Shown in pieces: positions 37,071 through 46,143 of a DNA stretch of 64,000 bases. Origin of the DNA: Bacteroidota bacterium (GTDB taxonomy: Bacteria > Bacteroidota > Bacteroidia > Chitinophagales > Saprospiraceae); contig WGNL01000033.1 of assembly GCA_016124585.1 (NCBI GenBank), positions 1-64,000 of the forward strand, written 5' to 3'. The notes below the pieces were generated by a model. It was not told the DNA's origin. It worked only from the letters and a program-made list of their open reading frames with translations, and ran no database searches. Position numbers and translations under genes: made by a program. Each line of letters starts with the position of its first letter. The stretch's first letter is position 1.

Positions 37071-37382
37071 TTACTGACCAAACAAGCCGCTCATGCCCGG
37101 TGGCATCATTTGCGATATAAGCTTCTGCGACTCCGCCTGCTCTTTTACCATTGCTTTTTCTAGCGCATTGTTCACAGCAGTGAGTATGACGTCCTGGACT
37201 TCCTCCAAATCTTCCCAATCAAGTTTCGATTTATCAATTTTGATGTCGAGGATTTCCCGATTGGCGTTGGCGGTGACGGTGACAGCCCCGCTTCCAGCTT
37301 CAGCAGTGACGCTAATTTCAGCCAATTTCTTGCGCATTTCCTCTTGCTGTTGCTGTATGTTTCCGAATAGGTCTCCGAACAT
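37071..37382 (-). CDS. YbaB/EbfC nucleoid-associated protein
   Basis: A 103-residue DNA-binding protein of the YbaB/EbfC family: 'MFGDLFGNIQQQQEEMRKKL' N-terminal helix, 'VTVTANANREILDIKI' strand pair, and 'DLILTAVNNALEKA'-type C-terminal helix (VQDVILTAVNNALEKAM). It ends with the Met/Gly/Pro-rich tail usual for the family. The ATG at 37382 gives the normal length; the open frame extends to 37526 but overlaps the DinB-cupin gene region and is unlike the family. The dimer probably contributes to chromosome organisation; elsewhere it often sits beside recR or dnaX, but here recR is about 7 kb away. Confidence 0.92.
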   Translation of the reverse strand: MFGDLFGNIQQQQEEMRKKLAEISVTAEAGSGAVTVTANANREILDIKIDKSKLDWEDLEEVQDVILTAVNNALEKAMVKEQAESQKLISQMMPPGMSGLFGQ

Positions 37383-37452
37383 GGTGTTGCGATTGTTGAT
37401 TAATGAATTGAATAATGATTGGGGCGAAAATACATTACAGGACTCAGTGATT

Positions 37453-38229
37453 TCAATAAAAAATGACCCAAGTAGTGAAGTCGTCTGTAAAATCCTCAAA
37501 GCGGTGCTCCACACCTGCCGGAACAAAAATCAGGTCGCCTTTGGCAAATGAGCAGCGTTCTCCGTTGTTAAAGAAAGTGCCTCTACCACTGATTACGATA
37601 TAAATTTCGTCCTGAGAATGGGCTGTCTGGTGGTCAATTTTATTGGGTCGGTAAACCTCCACGTACATCTGTCCTCTTTCCAGCAGTGTCGCCAAAATTT
37701 TCCCTTCCACTTGGTTGTCAAGGATTTCCAGGGCCTCCACTGTACTAACTTTCCAACGGCTTGGGAGGCTTGGCTGTTCAATTTTCATTGAAAAAATCTG
37801 AGTCAGATGGTGCTCCAAATGAACCAGATAATCTTCGATAAGAAACTCCAGAGTGGCTAGTTCGCCGTTCGGCAAAACAATGGAGGATAGCAGTTTTTCT
37901 TTGGGCAAATTTTTCAGGACTGCCACAATTTGGCCATTCAGGCTGCACCAAAGTTGAACGATTTCTGCAGTTGCTTGCCCCTGCCAATTGTTTTCTCTGA
38001 CCAAATTATCCTGCTGATAACTGGTGTGCCGCAAATCTCCGTCGGTATGTTGCGCAAGGCAGAACCGTTGCCAATTGTGCAGCGCCGAATCACAGAGATG
38101 GCCGAGAATTTCTCGCCTCGACCACTTGCCTGGCGCTGGGTGGGCGGTCATTTCCTCTACCGAAAATGCTTCAAGCCGCTTGGGTACTTCGTTGATGAGG
38201 TACAGTATCCGGGTGATGATTTGGTTCAT
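37453..38229 (-). CDS. DinB-like and cupin fusion protein
   Basis: A 258-residue cytosolic protein with two domains. Residues about 1-150 are a DinB/YfiT-like four-helix bundle: 'KWSRREILGHLCDSALHNWQ', with His ligands at 'GHLCDSA' and 'EDYLVHLEHHL', the usual three-His metal site. Residues about 165-258 are a cupin: 'VYRPNKIDHQTAHSQDEIYI', 'GRGTFFNNGERCSFAKGDLI' and 'FVPAGVEHRF', matching both cupin motifs. Each half is common alone; the DinB family includes bacillithiol/mycothiol-type thiol transferases and the cupin could bind a metal. The fused product suggests a small-molecule detoxification or modification role, which is inference. It is divergent from fluC with 52 bases between. Confidence 0.82.
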   Translation of the reverse strand: MNQIITRILYLINEVPKRLEAFSVEEMTAHPAPGKWSRREILGHLCDSALHNWQRFCLAQHTDGDLRHTSYQQDNLVRENNWQGQATAEIVQLWCSLNGQIVAVLKNLPKEKLLSSIVLPNGELATLEFLIEDYLVHLEHHLTQIFSMKIEQPSLPSRWKVSTVEALEILDNQVEGKILATLLERGQMYVEVYRPNKIDHQTAHSQDEIYIVISGRGTFFNNGERCSFAKGDLIFVPAGVEHRFEDFTDDFTTWVIFY

Positions 38230-38281
38230 GTTGTTGGAATTGGCTGCGTTTTTTGGAAATTCACGGCTAAATTAAAATTTC

Positions 38282-38644
38282 ATGCAAACCTACTTCTACG
38301 TTTTCATCGGCGGTGGCCTCGGCAGCATTTGCCGCTTTGGCATTGGACATTTGACATCAGGCTATCGCTGGCAATTCCCTTGGGCCACGCTCATGGCAAA
38401 TTTGCTGGCCTGTTTCCTGCTCGGCACACTCGTGATGTTAAATGCAAAAGGAAAACTCCACGGGCCTTTGACGGTACTGCTAATGGCTGGTTTTTGCGGT
38501 GGATTCAGTACGTTTTCCACTTTTTCTAATGAAACGGTGCAGATGCTGATTGAAGGGCAAATTTTGAAGGCGGGCGCCTATGTTTCGGCGAGCATGTTGG
38601 TTTGTTTCTTGGCCGTTTACCTTGGGTTAAAAGCGATGGAATGA
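38282..38644 (+). CDS. fluC: fluoride ion channel FluC/CrcB
   Basis: A 120-residue inner-membrane protein with four helices that exports fluoride as an inverted dimer. Hallmarks are 'GGGLGSICRFGIG' near the start, the 'ANLLACFLLG' helix with the family Asn, and 'GFCGGFSTFSTFSNE', the Phe-box/Na+ site motif. Length is normal. No fluoride riboswitch core was seen in the 52 bases upstream. Confidence 0.94.
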   Translation: MQTYFYVFIGGGLGSICRFGIGHLTSGYRWQFPWATLMANLLACFLLGTLVMLNAKGKLHGPLTVLLMAGFCGGFSTFSTFSNETVQMLIEGQILKAGAYVSASMLVCFLAVYLGLKAME

Positions 38645-38684
38645 AGACGGTTTCGAATCTTCCGTCCTCATTCCATGCATTTTT
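38638..38684. terminator. hairpin between fluC and the M4 peptidase gene
   Basis: GGAATGAAGACGG (38638-38650) pairs with CCGTCCTCATTCC (38662-38674) with one mismatch, and a T run follows at 38679-38685. It probably serves both convergent genes. Confidence 0.75.
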
Positions 38685-38691
38685 TAGCTTA

Positions 38692-41600
38692 TCAATTCTT
38701 CAAAAACTTCAGGGCTGCCTGCCCTTCCGCCATTGAAATCCTGACGAAAAACTGGCCATTGATCAAGCCTTCTGTGCTGATTCGATAGTGGTTTTCTCCA
38801 GCACTGGCGTTGATTTTTTCATCCAAAACCAACCTTCCCATCAGGTCGAAGACCTGTACCTGCACCTCGCTTGTTTTTTTAGCTGAAAAATCGAGGTTAA
38901 ATTGGCCATCGCTCACCGGATTTGGGTAGAGGCGAATGTTGTTTTGAGCAATCAAGTCATTGGCAGCCAATGCACGGTTGCCATTGGCAAACCAAACGCC
39001 TTGACGGCCACCCTGAACGAAAACCGAGGGGTCGCCGGTTGGGGTTATTTTGTTACTTTGTAACGATTGGAATGCCAGAACCTCAGTGCCATTGGACAGG
39101 CTTTCGTTGAAAACGATTTGGTGGTCATCGGGAGAATAGCTGGGCCAGTAGAGGTCTGTGCCTTGGTCATAGATGGTGCCCACTTCGCCCGTTTCTACAT
39201 TGGCACCTAACAGATAATACTCTTCATTGAACTCATCAAAATAATCGAATGCAATGATGTAATCTGAATTTTTGGAAAAAGTAGGGTCGCCCACGCTTAC
39301 TTTTTCGGGTAAACTGCTGAACAGTTTGTCAATATAACCGTCGCCAAAATTGCTGCCATTCCAGACGTACATGAAGCCGATGTCCCAATATTCAATATCG
39401 TTACCAGTGGTGTTAATATGGCTGAGGGCATCATACATGACCCATTGTCCGGTTACGTCCCATTCAAGCACATCAGCATAAACCACATTGTAGCTGTCTT
39501 GGCCGCCCGTCGCAGTGGTCGGGTTGTAAAGCTCAAAGTCCTTCCAGGTTTGGAGCCCAAAATCATAGATCCAAACTCTGTCGTCGTTGTCGGTGGTAAG
39601 GGCTGCTAGGCGACTTCCATCTTTTGAAATAGCAACATTTGTCCAGATTGGTTCTTGTGAAATCACTTGGTTGCTGCTAGTGCCAGCACTCCAATTGATG
39701 GTGATAGCCCGCATTTTGTTGTCTTGGTCAATATAAACAATCAAACTGCCATTATCGGTGACACTTGGGCGGCTCAATGGTGAAATTGAAGTCAAAGGAT
39801 TGAAGACATCAGTACCATCTGCTGCGAAAATATAAAGCTGGTCACTATCTGCATCTGTCATTGCCACAAAATCTTCACCAGGGTTGGTCTGGATATCAGG
39901 CGGCGTAGTAGTGCCTCCGCTGCTGCCAATTCCAACGGCATCGAAGGCTGCTTTGGCGGCGTTCACTTCTGCGGAGTTGGCGCCGTGGAGGTCAGTGGCC
40001 GCTTGGACGACGGCAATCCTGCAATCAACAAAATTGGAAGATTTGGTGAGGTACAGGTCAAGGGCCCGGTAGTAAACTTTTTCAGCCTTGTTCTTGCCAA
40101 CACTGGCATTGGTTGCGAAGAGGAAAAATGCCTTGTTCACGATGCCGCTGTTGATGTGAACTCCGCCGTTGTCTTGGTTCCCGTTGTATTTTTCGTTGAC
40201 GTGGGCTGGTTGCCAGCCGTTATCATTTAGGTTGTTACCCCCGTTATGCGGATTGCTGAGGTCACGAAGTGCTCCGGTTGGATAGAACTGTGAGTTCGTG
40301 ACATCCTCGCCCATTTTCCAATCATCCCGATCAATCATCGCCCCGAAAATATCAGCAAAACTTTCGTTTAAAGCCCCGCTCTCATTCAGGTACTCTAAGT
40401 TGGCAGTAGCTTGAATCACCCCGTGCGACATCTCATGCCCCGACACGTCGAGCGCTTTTTGGAGTGGTGCTGTGAAGGCTTGGTTGCCATTTCCGTAAAA
40501 CATGGCTTGGCCATTCCAGAATGCGTTGTCCATCTGAGTATTATCACTTTCCACCACATTTATCAACGAAACGATATTGCCACCTAGCCCATTGATGCTG
40601 TTTCGGCCGAATGTGTTTTTGAAATACTCAAATGCTTTTTGTGCATGAAAATAGGCGCTAACTGCTTTTGGATTATTCCAAGTGTTGTTGTTGGAAGTAA
40701 TATGCACTGCCCCGAAATTATTGTTTTCCGGCGATGTGTTTTGTGCGTCAATCGTCCAAATCACCCCTACACCGTTGTCTGGAAAGCTGGACTGTGAGCT
40801 GTTGAACATGGACTCTGCCGCATCTATCATGAAGTAGGTGTTGCCAACTTTATAGGTGTTCACCAACCTTGTTTGTCCCAAAAGATCATTGGCATTGGCC
40901 GTAGCCGGACCATCTACTGGAGGCATTTTTGAGTTCGCCAGTACATCAGTGGGCATTTTGCTAGCAATGGATAATGACTCGGTCTGCCCATTGCCAACTT
41001 CATGAACGTGCCCAGCAATTTTGCAAATCTCTGTGTGGTAGCTCAGGATTTCGCCCGATTTTGCATCCACGAAATAACTGTACCGTGCAGCGATATTGGG
41101 CACAACGGTTACATGCCAAGTCAGGTGTGGCTCATTTTTTTCAGGATAAAAAATAGCAAGTTCTGCCTTTGACTGCTGGGTGGTGTTAACCAAGCGGAGA
41201 TCTGCCGCAGTCAAAGTTTTAACGGTTTCCATGCTGCTCACAGCGCCTAATGCGGTTTGTTCAGCAGCCTGAGCCTGGATGCTTGGTGTTACATCCGTCA
41301 GTTTTGGCGAAGTATGAAATCGCCCGTTAAACAGGTAGAATTGCTCATTTTTTTCATGCAGGATAGCCTCAGCGCCATACACTGGCACGCCTTGCCACTG
41401 TTGTTGCATCCGAATATGCTGATATCCAAGCTCATCGGTTTCCGTCTTTGTGACCTGCATTTCTTGCGTTGGGTTATCCAGTCTGAGCACGGACTTGGCA
41501 GCCAAGAGATAGTCCTGCACCTGCATGCTGGTGGATTTGGCTGGGTCAACATCCACAGTGCCACGGATTAGGTAGGGCGTACCGGTTTCTTCTGAAATTA

Positions 41601-41841
41601 GGGCTTGTAACTTGGGTTGGCCACTCACAGGTTTTGGTAAAGTGGCAATTGACCGGAAATTTTGCGTGCCGGAAAATTGTGGTGCAGCAAAAGGCACCGC
41701 TGGGGTTAGAGGCATTATTGGCGAAAGGTTTTCCGCCTTCACGGGGCTTGTACTGGAGGCTGTTGGACGTTTAGGTTTCATTTGCCCAAAAGCAAAATTG
41801 GCAACAAAAAGTGCCAGCAATGTCAGGTGGAAATTTTTCAT
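38692..41841 (-). CDS. T9SS-secreted thermolysin-like (M4) metalloprotease
   Basis: A 1049-residue exported zinc protease counted from the ATG at 41841, which gives the signal peptide MKNFHLTLLALFVANFAFGQ. The FTP propeptide (about 100-200, 'VPVYGAEAILHEKNEQFYLF') and PepSY-like segment ('WHVTVVPNIAARYSYFVD') precede the catalytic domain. That domain carries the HExxH site 'VSGHEMSHGVIQ' (about 468) and third ligand 'ESGALNESFADIFG'. Substrate-site 'GGVHINSGIVNKAF' is present. Residues about 690-960 look like a beta-propeller of PD40/TolB repeats ('WPSYSPDDHQIVF'). The end is a Por sorting domain ('LYPNPVSDGQFNL' ... 'ALKFLKN'). It likely degrades extracellular protein for nutrition. It is convergent with fluC, and the next gene upstream is a lipoprotein on the same strand. 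Confidence 0.94.
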   Translation of the reverse strand: MKNFHLTLLALFVANFAFGQMKPKRPTASSTSPVKAENLSPIMPLTPAVPFAAPQFSGTQNFRSIATLPKPVSGQPKLQALISEETGTPYLIRGTVDVDPAKSTSMQVQDYLLAAKSVLRLDNPTQEMQVTKTETDELGYQHIRMQQQWQGVPVYGAEAILHEKNEQFYLFNGRFHTSPKLTDVTPSIQAQAAEQTALGAVSSMETVKTLTAADLRLVNTTQQSKAELAIFYPEKNEPHLTWHVTVVPNIAARYSYFVDAKSGEILSYHTEICKIAGHVHEVGNGQTESLSIASKMPTDVLANSKMPPVDGPATANANDLLGQTRLVNTYKVGNTYFMIDAAESMFNSSQSSFPDNGVGVIWTIDAQNTSPENNNFGAVHITSNNNTWNNPKAVSAYFHAQKAFEYFKNTFGRNSINGLGGNIVSLINVVESDNTQMDNAFWNGQAMFYGNGNQAFTAPLQKALDVSGHEMSHGVIQATANLEYLNESGALNESFADIFGAMIDRDDWKMGEDVTNSQFYPTGALRDLSNPHNGGNNLNDNGWQPAHVNEKYNGNQDNGGVHINSGIVNKAFFLFATNASVGKNKAEKVYYRALDLYLTKSSNFVDCRIAVVQAATDLHGANSAEVNAAKAAFDAVGIGSSGGTTTPPDIQTNPGEDFVAMTDADSDQLYIFAADGTDVFNPLTSISPLSRPSVTDNGSLIVYIDQDNKMRAITINWSAGTSSNQVISQEPIWTNVAISKDGSRLAALTTDNDDRVWIYDFGLQTWKDFELYNPTTATGGQDSYNVVYADVLEWDVTGQWVMYDALSHINTTGNDIEYWDIGFMYVWNGSNFGDGYIDKLFSSLPEKVSVGDPTFSKNSDYIIAFDYFDEFNEEYYLLGANVETGEVGTIYDQGTDLYWPSYSPDDHQIVFNESLSNGTEVLAFQSLQSNKITPTGDPSVFVQGGRQGVWFANGNRALAANDLIAQNNIRLYPNPVSDGQFNLDFSAKKTSEVQVQVFDLMGRLVLDEKINASAGENHYRISTEGLINGQFFVRISMAEGQAALKFLKN

Positions 41842-41944
41842 CGGAGAAAAAATTTGGGAATTAGAAGATGGGAAATTGGACGGACGCAGGTTGCAGGGAA
41901 TCAGCGTCACGTCACGTTATAATCATAGGAACAATCACACGAGG

Positions 41945-42469
41945 CTACCACTTAGTGGAATCATCGGTGGGTTTTACTTCTTCGCTTTTCTGCTGTGAAT
42001 TAGCTGCGGCCTTTTCGGATTTCTTCGAAATGATGGCCTCTCGATTGTTTGCTAGGTCTTTCAATTCTTTGTAAACACTGACGAGGCCCTGTGGTGGCAT
42101 GTAGTCACCAGCGCCCCAGTTCACTCGGCTGTCAAGGTGGTCGGTCACTTGCCGGAGGAAGTAGTACATATTGCCTGGCTTGTCAATGTCCAGTTTGAAA
42201 AGTTGGAGGGAGTTCACCTTGTCGAACAGCACTTTAGCCTCCTTTGGCTTGATGGATTTCAATTCCGTGTAGCTGCCGTCCACGCCAACTTGCTTGAACA
42301 ACTGTCCGTTTTCGAGCAGGGTATAGGAAGTCTCAATGCCAGCGAAGCCACCGCCACCGCCAAAGACGATTTGTCGGATTGGAAACTTATCGGGCGTGTA
42401 TTTGGTGGTTTTGCAGGCCGATAAAATGACCAAAGACAAAAAGGCAAACACGGGTAATACTTTTTTCAT
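41945..42469 (-). CDS. predicted lipoprotein of unknown function
   Basis: A 174-residue protein from the ATG at 42469 (MKKVLPVFAFLSLVILSACK). The lipobox LSAC puts the modified Cys at about residue 19. The mature part begins with 'FPIRQIVFGGGGGFAGIETS', a glycine loop followed by beta-strands, and ends in a Lys/Ser/Glu-rich tail. The pattern 'GGFAGIETSYTLLENGQLF' recurs in short Bacteroidota lipoproteins, but no function is known to me. It lies 104 bases upstream of the M4 protease start and could be co-transcribed with it. Confidence 0.75.
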   Translation of the reverse strand: MKKVLPVFAFLSLVILSACKTTKYTPDKFPIRQIVFGGGGGFAGIETSYTLLENGQLFKQVGVDGSYTELKSIKPKEAKVLFDKVNSLQLFKLDIDKPGNMYYFLRQVTDHLDSRVNWGAGDYMPPQGLVSVYKELKDLANNREAIISKKSEKAAANSQQKSEEVKPTDDSTKW

Positions 42470-42659
42470 GAGGTGGAAATTTTGAAGGGAAATCAAAGTG
42501 TGTAGCTTTGTTGAAACTTAAGCCCCAAAGGTAACGAAAAAATTAGCTTGAAAATAGGGCAGCGCTGCTCGTCCAGCCCGTCAAGTTTTTGGTCATTAAC
42601 AAAAGGTTAAAATTCTCATAAATGGCGGAAACGAAATAGGAAAGGACTAGTGCTGACAT

Positions 42660-42667
42660 TATTTTTG
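42660..42667 (+). promoter_or_regulatory. TAnnTTTG promoter motif upstream of the Cys-rich gene
   Basis: TATTTTTG lies 74 bases before the ATG at 42741. The -33 region is poor, so the call rests on the -7 element alone. Confidence 0.4.
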
Positions 42668-42740
42668 GCATTGTATTTAAAGAGTTTTCGGCTCCTAATA
42701 CTTGTAGTCATTCATTTCATCCAGTAAAATACAATTCACA

Positions 42741-43217
42741 ATGAAAAAATTATTTTTCCTGTTTGCATTCATGGGTTTATTGGCGTTCACGGCTGATGCC
42801 CAGAAAAAAACCTGTTGTGCTGGCAAGACAGCCGCTCAAAAAACTTCTTGCACTTCTGCTGCTTCTGTAGATGCTGAAAAAGCTGCTGCTTCTGATGCCA
42901 GCATCGTAAAGCAAGTTTCCAATACTGGAGACGTGAGCTACGTCCGCAAAGAAGTGTGCCCAACCACAGGTAAAGTCTCATTCACAAGCGTAGAATACTG
43001 CACCAAGGCTGGCAAATTCGTTAATGTTTCCCCTTCTGAAAAAGCATCTTGCACAAAAGAACCTTCCGCTACAAAGGTTTCCTCTAGCGAGAAAAAAGCT
43101 TGCTGTGCAGGTGGTAAGCCTGGTTGCTGTGCGAAGAAAGGAGAAAAAACTACTAGCACTACTTCCACTGCCAATGACGGTCAAGTTAAGTTGGTCAGTG
43201 ACCCAGCTAATAACTAA
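42741..43217 (+). CDS. small cysteine-rich secreted protein
   Basis: A 158-residue protein of unknown family. A signal peptide (MKKLFFLFAFMGLLAFTADAQ) is followed by Cys-Cys clusters: 'KKTCCAGK' near residue 24, 'KKACCAGGKPGCCAKK' near 118-133, and isolated Cys in 'KEVCPTTG' and 'EYCTKAG'. The rest is low-complexity Ala/Ser/Lys. The central part 'GDVSYVRKEVCPTTGKVSFT' may be a small beta unit. Cys-Cys pairs suggest metal binding or disulfide cross-linking in the periplasm, an inference only. It is monocistronic, bounded by a promoter motif and a perfect terminator. Confidence 0.75.
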   Translation: MKKLFFLFAFMGLLAFTADAQKKTCCAGKTAAQKTSCTSAASVDAEKAAASDASIVKQVSNTGDVSYVRKEVCPTTGKVSFTSVEYCTKAGKFVNVSPSEKASCTKEPSATKVSSSEKKACCAGGKPGCCAKKGEKTTSTTSTANDGQVKLVSDPANN

Positions 43218-43230
43218 TTATTTTTGGCAT

Positions 43231-43268
43231 AAAAAAAGGCCGCTGGGATATCCCAGCGGCCTTTTTTT
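43231..43268. terminator. perfect 24-bp palindrome terminator, both strands
   Basis: GGCCGCTGGGATATCCCAGC plus GGCC (43238-43261) is a perfect palindrome between seven A and seven T residues. It serves both the Cys-rich gene and the convergent Nudix gene. Confidence 0.93.
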
Positions 43269-43282
43269 ATGCCAAAATCGGG

Positions 43283-43720
43283 TCACGATTTTACGGGCTT
43301 GTTTTTGAATTCGGAATACATTCTACCATCACGGTACTCTTGCAAAACGTGCCGCACCGTTTCCGAAAGATTATAAGGGAGGTTTTCCAATGAAAACCAT
43401 TCGACACCTTTAAATTTGTAAGGCTCGCCAGTGATGATTTTTCCTGCCCATCTTGTAGCTTTAAAATAGAGGGTAATCCGATGCCCATTGCTATTGGTTC
43501 GCTTGTGAAGGACATGTACGAGATGAAGATCTTCCGGCTTCAACAAAAGCCCAGCTTCTTCCTCCGATTCTCTGATTAGGGCGTCCAAAGCATATTCTTT
43601 TTCTTCAATTGTGCCACCTACTAATGTGTAATTACCGCCAAGGCTTTTCTTTTGGCGAAGCAAAAGAATATTGCCTTTATCGTACAAAATCAGACGGACT
43701 TTAAGGTTTATGTCGGCCAT
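43283..43720 (-). CDS. Nudix hydrolase
   Basis: A 145-residue cytosolic enzyme that cleaves nucleoside diphosphates linked to another group. The Nudix box is 'GTIEEKEYALDALIRESEEE' plus AGL (about residues 36-58), with the REx2-4EExGU core intact apart from a Ser in a hydrophobic position. The start 'MADINLKVRLILYDKGNILL' is the standard first strands. The specific substrate cannot be read. It is convergent with the Cys-rich gene. Confidence 0.92.
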   Translation of the reverse strand: MADINLKVRLILYDKGNILLLRQKKSLGGNYTLVGGTIEEKEYALDALIRESEEEAGLLLKPEDLHLVHVLHKRTNSNGHRITLYFKATRWAGKIITGEPYKFKGVEWFSLENLPYNLSETVRHVLQEYRDGRMYSEFKNKPVKS

Positions 43721-44098
43721 AGGAAGTTGATAAGTGAATGGTCGGGGTCAAAGATAGAATCATTAAAATAGTTTTTAACTTATTTTCAAATGGCAAGTTT
43801 ACAGGCCATGATTTTTAATTCCAACATGCAAAATCTTAGTGTGGAAAAACAATGTAAATTTCATAAATCTTAGGTCAAAGCCACCCCTAATGGATGGCAA
43901 AAGGGAGGTATAAAAAGCATTGTTAAATTATGCATGGACAAGAGTTTGGCTGCTTTTTTCATCTTGCCGAATCCTCGTGCTACCTGATTATTGCCGCCCA
44001 AAAAACCTCCTCGGCAAATTTTACTAAAATCATTTTCAGAATTAACCGCTTTTAATAACTTGTGCCTGCCAACTGAAATTCACAAAAAAAATTGCCGC
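43721..44098. other. intergenic, divergent promoters expected
   Basis: A 378-base AT-rich gap between divergent genes. No RNA gene or repeat was recognised. An open extension of the flavoprotein frame back to 43991 has no family-like residues. Confidence 0.4.
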
Positions 44099-45460
44099 AT
44101 GAACCCTCACGTAGTTGCTATTTTTGGAGGCGCAGTATCCGGTGCCGAAGCGTCACACCAACTTTCACAGCGGGGCGTCCGATCTGTTATTTTTGAACAA
44201 AATGCACTGCCCTACGGCAAAATCGAGGATGGCTTGCCCAAGTGGCATGCCAAGCTCCGTGATAAGGAGGAAGCCAATATTGATGCAAAACTTGCCGACC
44301 CTCATGTGACTTTTGTACCCTTCGCAAGACTGGGAAAAAACATTAATTTTCAAGATATTGTAAACAATTGGGGCTTCTCTGCTGTGTTCCTTGCCACAGG
44401 AGCTTGGCGTGACCGCCCGCTTAGTATTGAAGGCATTGATGACTACGTGGGCAAGGGGCTTTATTACCAAAACCCATTCATGCATTGGTACAATCACTTC
44501 CACGAAGAGGGCTTTGAAGGAGAGCAAAAGATACTGGCTGACGGGGCGCTCGTGATAGGTGGTGGCCTCGCTTCCATTGACATCTGCAAAGCACTGATGA
44601 TGGAGACCGTGCAAGCTGCATTGGCCGAGCGAGGCATCCAAACCTCCATGTTCGACTTGGAGCGAGGCATTGCGAAAGTCCTCGAAACGCATGGCTTGAG
44701 TCTCGCAGACTTGGGTTTGAAAGGCTGTACGCTCGTTTATCGCCGTAGAGTAAAGGATATGCCACTGTTCCCTGGTGAAACTGACACACCTGAGAAACTG
44801 GCTAAGGCTGAAGCTGTGCGGGAAAAGGTGTTGTTGAACGCTCAGTCAAAATTCCTTTTCAGTGTGCTGCCCTGTCATATTCCAGTCGATAAAATCATTG
44901 AGAATGGTCGATTGGCAGGGTTGGTACTCCGTGAAACAAAAATAGAGGATGGCAGAGTGATGGAAGTGCTAGGTTCAGACCGGGATTATCGGGCACCGCT
45001 AGTAGTCTCAAGTATCGGTAGCGTGTCGGAGCCATTGCCAGGTGTGCCGATGAAAGGTTTCGCAATAGAGGTGGTTGGTGGACAGTGCTGCCGTTTGAAA
45101 GGCTTCGAAAATGTATTCGCCGTAGGCAATGCAGTGACGGGTCGAGGGAATATCAAGGAGAGCGTGGAACACGGCAAGTCTGTTTCAGAGTCCATTGCCG
45201 AGGGGTATCTCAACAACCCGGACGGTGCAGTTACCAAACAGTTTCGGGATAAAGAGGATCAGGTATCCTTCAATGTGTCTGCCTTGGCAGAGCGCATTAG
45301 CCAACTAAAGCCACCGAATGATGAGCAACGTAAACTCATTTTTGAAAAGGTGAAATCCATGCAGGAAGCCGTCGGATTCGATGGTAGCTACCAAGCTTGG
45401 GCAGATGCCAAACGTCCAGTTCGCTTGGAACAACTGTTGGGCTTGGAAGCACATGGATGA
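44099..45460 (+). CDS. FAD/NAD(P)-dependent oxidoreductase, GltD/adrenodoxin reductase-like
   Basis: A 453-residue flavoprotein. The FAD-binding start is 'VVAIFGGAVSGAEASHQLSQ' with FEQN as the ribose-binding end. An NAD(P) Rossmann motif 'GALVIGGGLASIDICKAL' follows, then 'CTLVYRRRVKDMP', typical of GltD-like NADPH sites, and the closing 'FENVFAVGNAVTGRGNIKES' FAD signature. The protein lacks the N-terminal Fe-S domain of glutamate synthase small subunit, so it is better seen as a ferredoxin/adrenodoxin-type reductase. The ATG at 44099 gives the natural start. No redox partner gene is adjacent. Confidence 0.85.
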   Translation: MNPHVVAIFGGAVSGAEASHQLSQRGVRSVIFEQNALPYGKIEDGLPKWHAKLRDKEEANIDAKLADPHVTFVPFARLGKNINFQDIVNNWGFSAVFLATGAWRDRPLSIEGIDDYVGKGLYYQNPFMHWYNHFHEEGFEGEQKILADGALVIGGGLASIDICKALMMETVQAALAERGIQTSMFDLERGIAKVLETHGLSLADLGLKGCTLVYRRRVKDMPLFPGETDTPEKLAKAEAVREKVLLNAQSKFLFSVLPCHIPVDKIIENGRLAGLVLRETKIEDGRVMEVLGSDRDYRAPLVVSSIGSVSEPLPGVPMKGFAIEVVGGQCCRLKGFENVFAVGNAVTGRGNIKESVEHGKSVSESIAEGYLNNPDGAVTKQFRDKEDQVSFNVSALAERISQLKPPNDEQRKLIFEKVKSMQEAVGFDGSYQAWADAKRPVRLEQLLGLEAHG

Positions 45461-45689
45461 TTTAGAATGTTTTTTTCAATGTATAAAATAACTTAAAATT
45501 TTAATCTAAATTATTGTATAACAGTTTTTTACAAATTATAATACTAAAATATGTAGACCATTCTTGGTCAAAATACCTCAAAAATTATTTCGCCAAAAAG
45601 AGGTTGTAGGGTACAATTGGCACAATTTTTTAAATTAACTTTAATGAAACTTTGAATTCCCGAACAGCTAGATTGATGGCTGACATACT
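45461..45689. other. AT-rich intergenic region
   Basis: Very AT-rich sequence after the flavoprotein gene. It probably contains the former promoter of the interrupted gene at 45690. No hairpin with a U-tract was seen. Confidence 0.35.
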
Positions 45690-46046
45690 ATGAGAAAAGT
45701 CCGGAAACCGAGCTTACTAAGCTTCTTTTGATTCCCACTTTTTCCAGGAACCCTGGGCCTTTCTCAACAAACAATAAGTCGAATCTTTAACCTAGAACCC
45801 GAAGAGCGGGTCAAATACATCTTGGGCATTGCTGTGCCCGTGCTGCCGAAAGAGGCGGTGCACCTTACATTTCTTTTTTGCAAAACCTTACACACCAGAT
45901 TTGATGCCTTCCTGTACGAATGGGAGGCGATTTTAGAAGAACCGGCGACAAGTAGCCGAATGGCCTTGGCATGTCTTTTTTCAAAAAAATACGCAAGACA
46001 GCCCAGCGCCACTGCGAGTTGCCCAGTGAATCGAACTCACTATTAA
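45690..46046 (+). pseudogene. interrupted gene for a small exported protein
   Basis: The ATG at 45690 opens MRKVRKPSLLSFF, then a TGA at 45729-45731. The same frame continues FPLFPGTLGLSQQTISRIFN, completing what looks like a signal peptide with cleavage after a small residue, and stays open to 46046. A single TGG-to-TGA change would explain it. The mature part (NLEPEERVKYILGIAVPVLP and onward) is not recognised and its last 30 residues may be out of native frame. A minus-strand frame at 45764-46012 is the alternative but has no start or family features. Confidence 0.4.
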
Positions 46047-46143
46047 CATCTATAATCTCATGGTAAAAGGTAACGGTTTTGCTCCGCACAAAATAACATG
46101 CGAATCCCCCATTGCCCCCCGGTATTTAGGAAGGTTCAAGTTC

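Noticed and set aside
38230-38281. fluoride riboswitch before fluC
   Set aside because: The gap is 52 bases and lacks the conserved core sequence.
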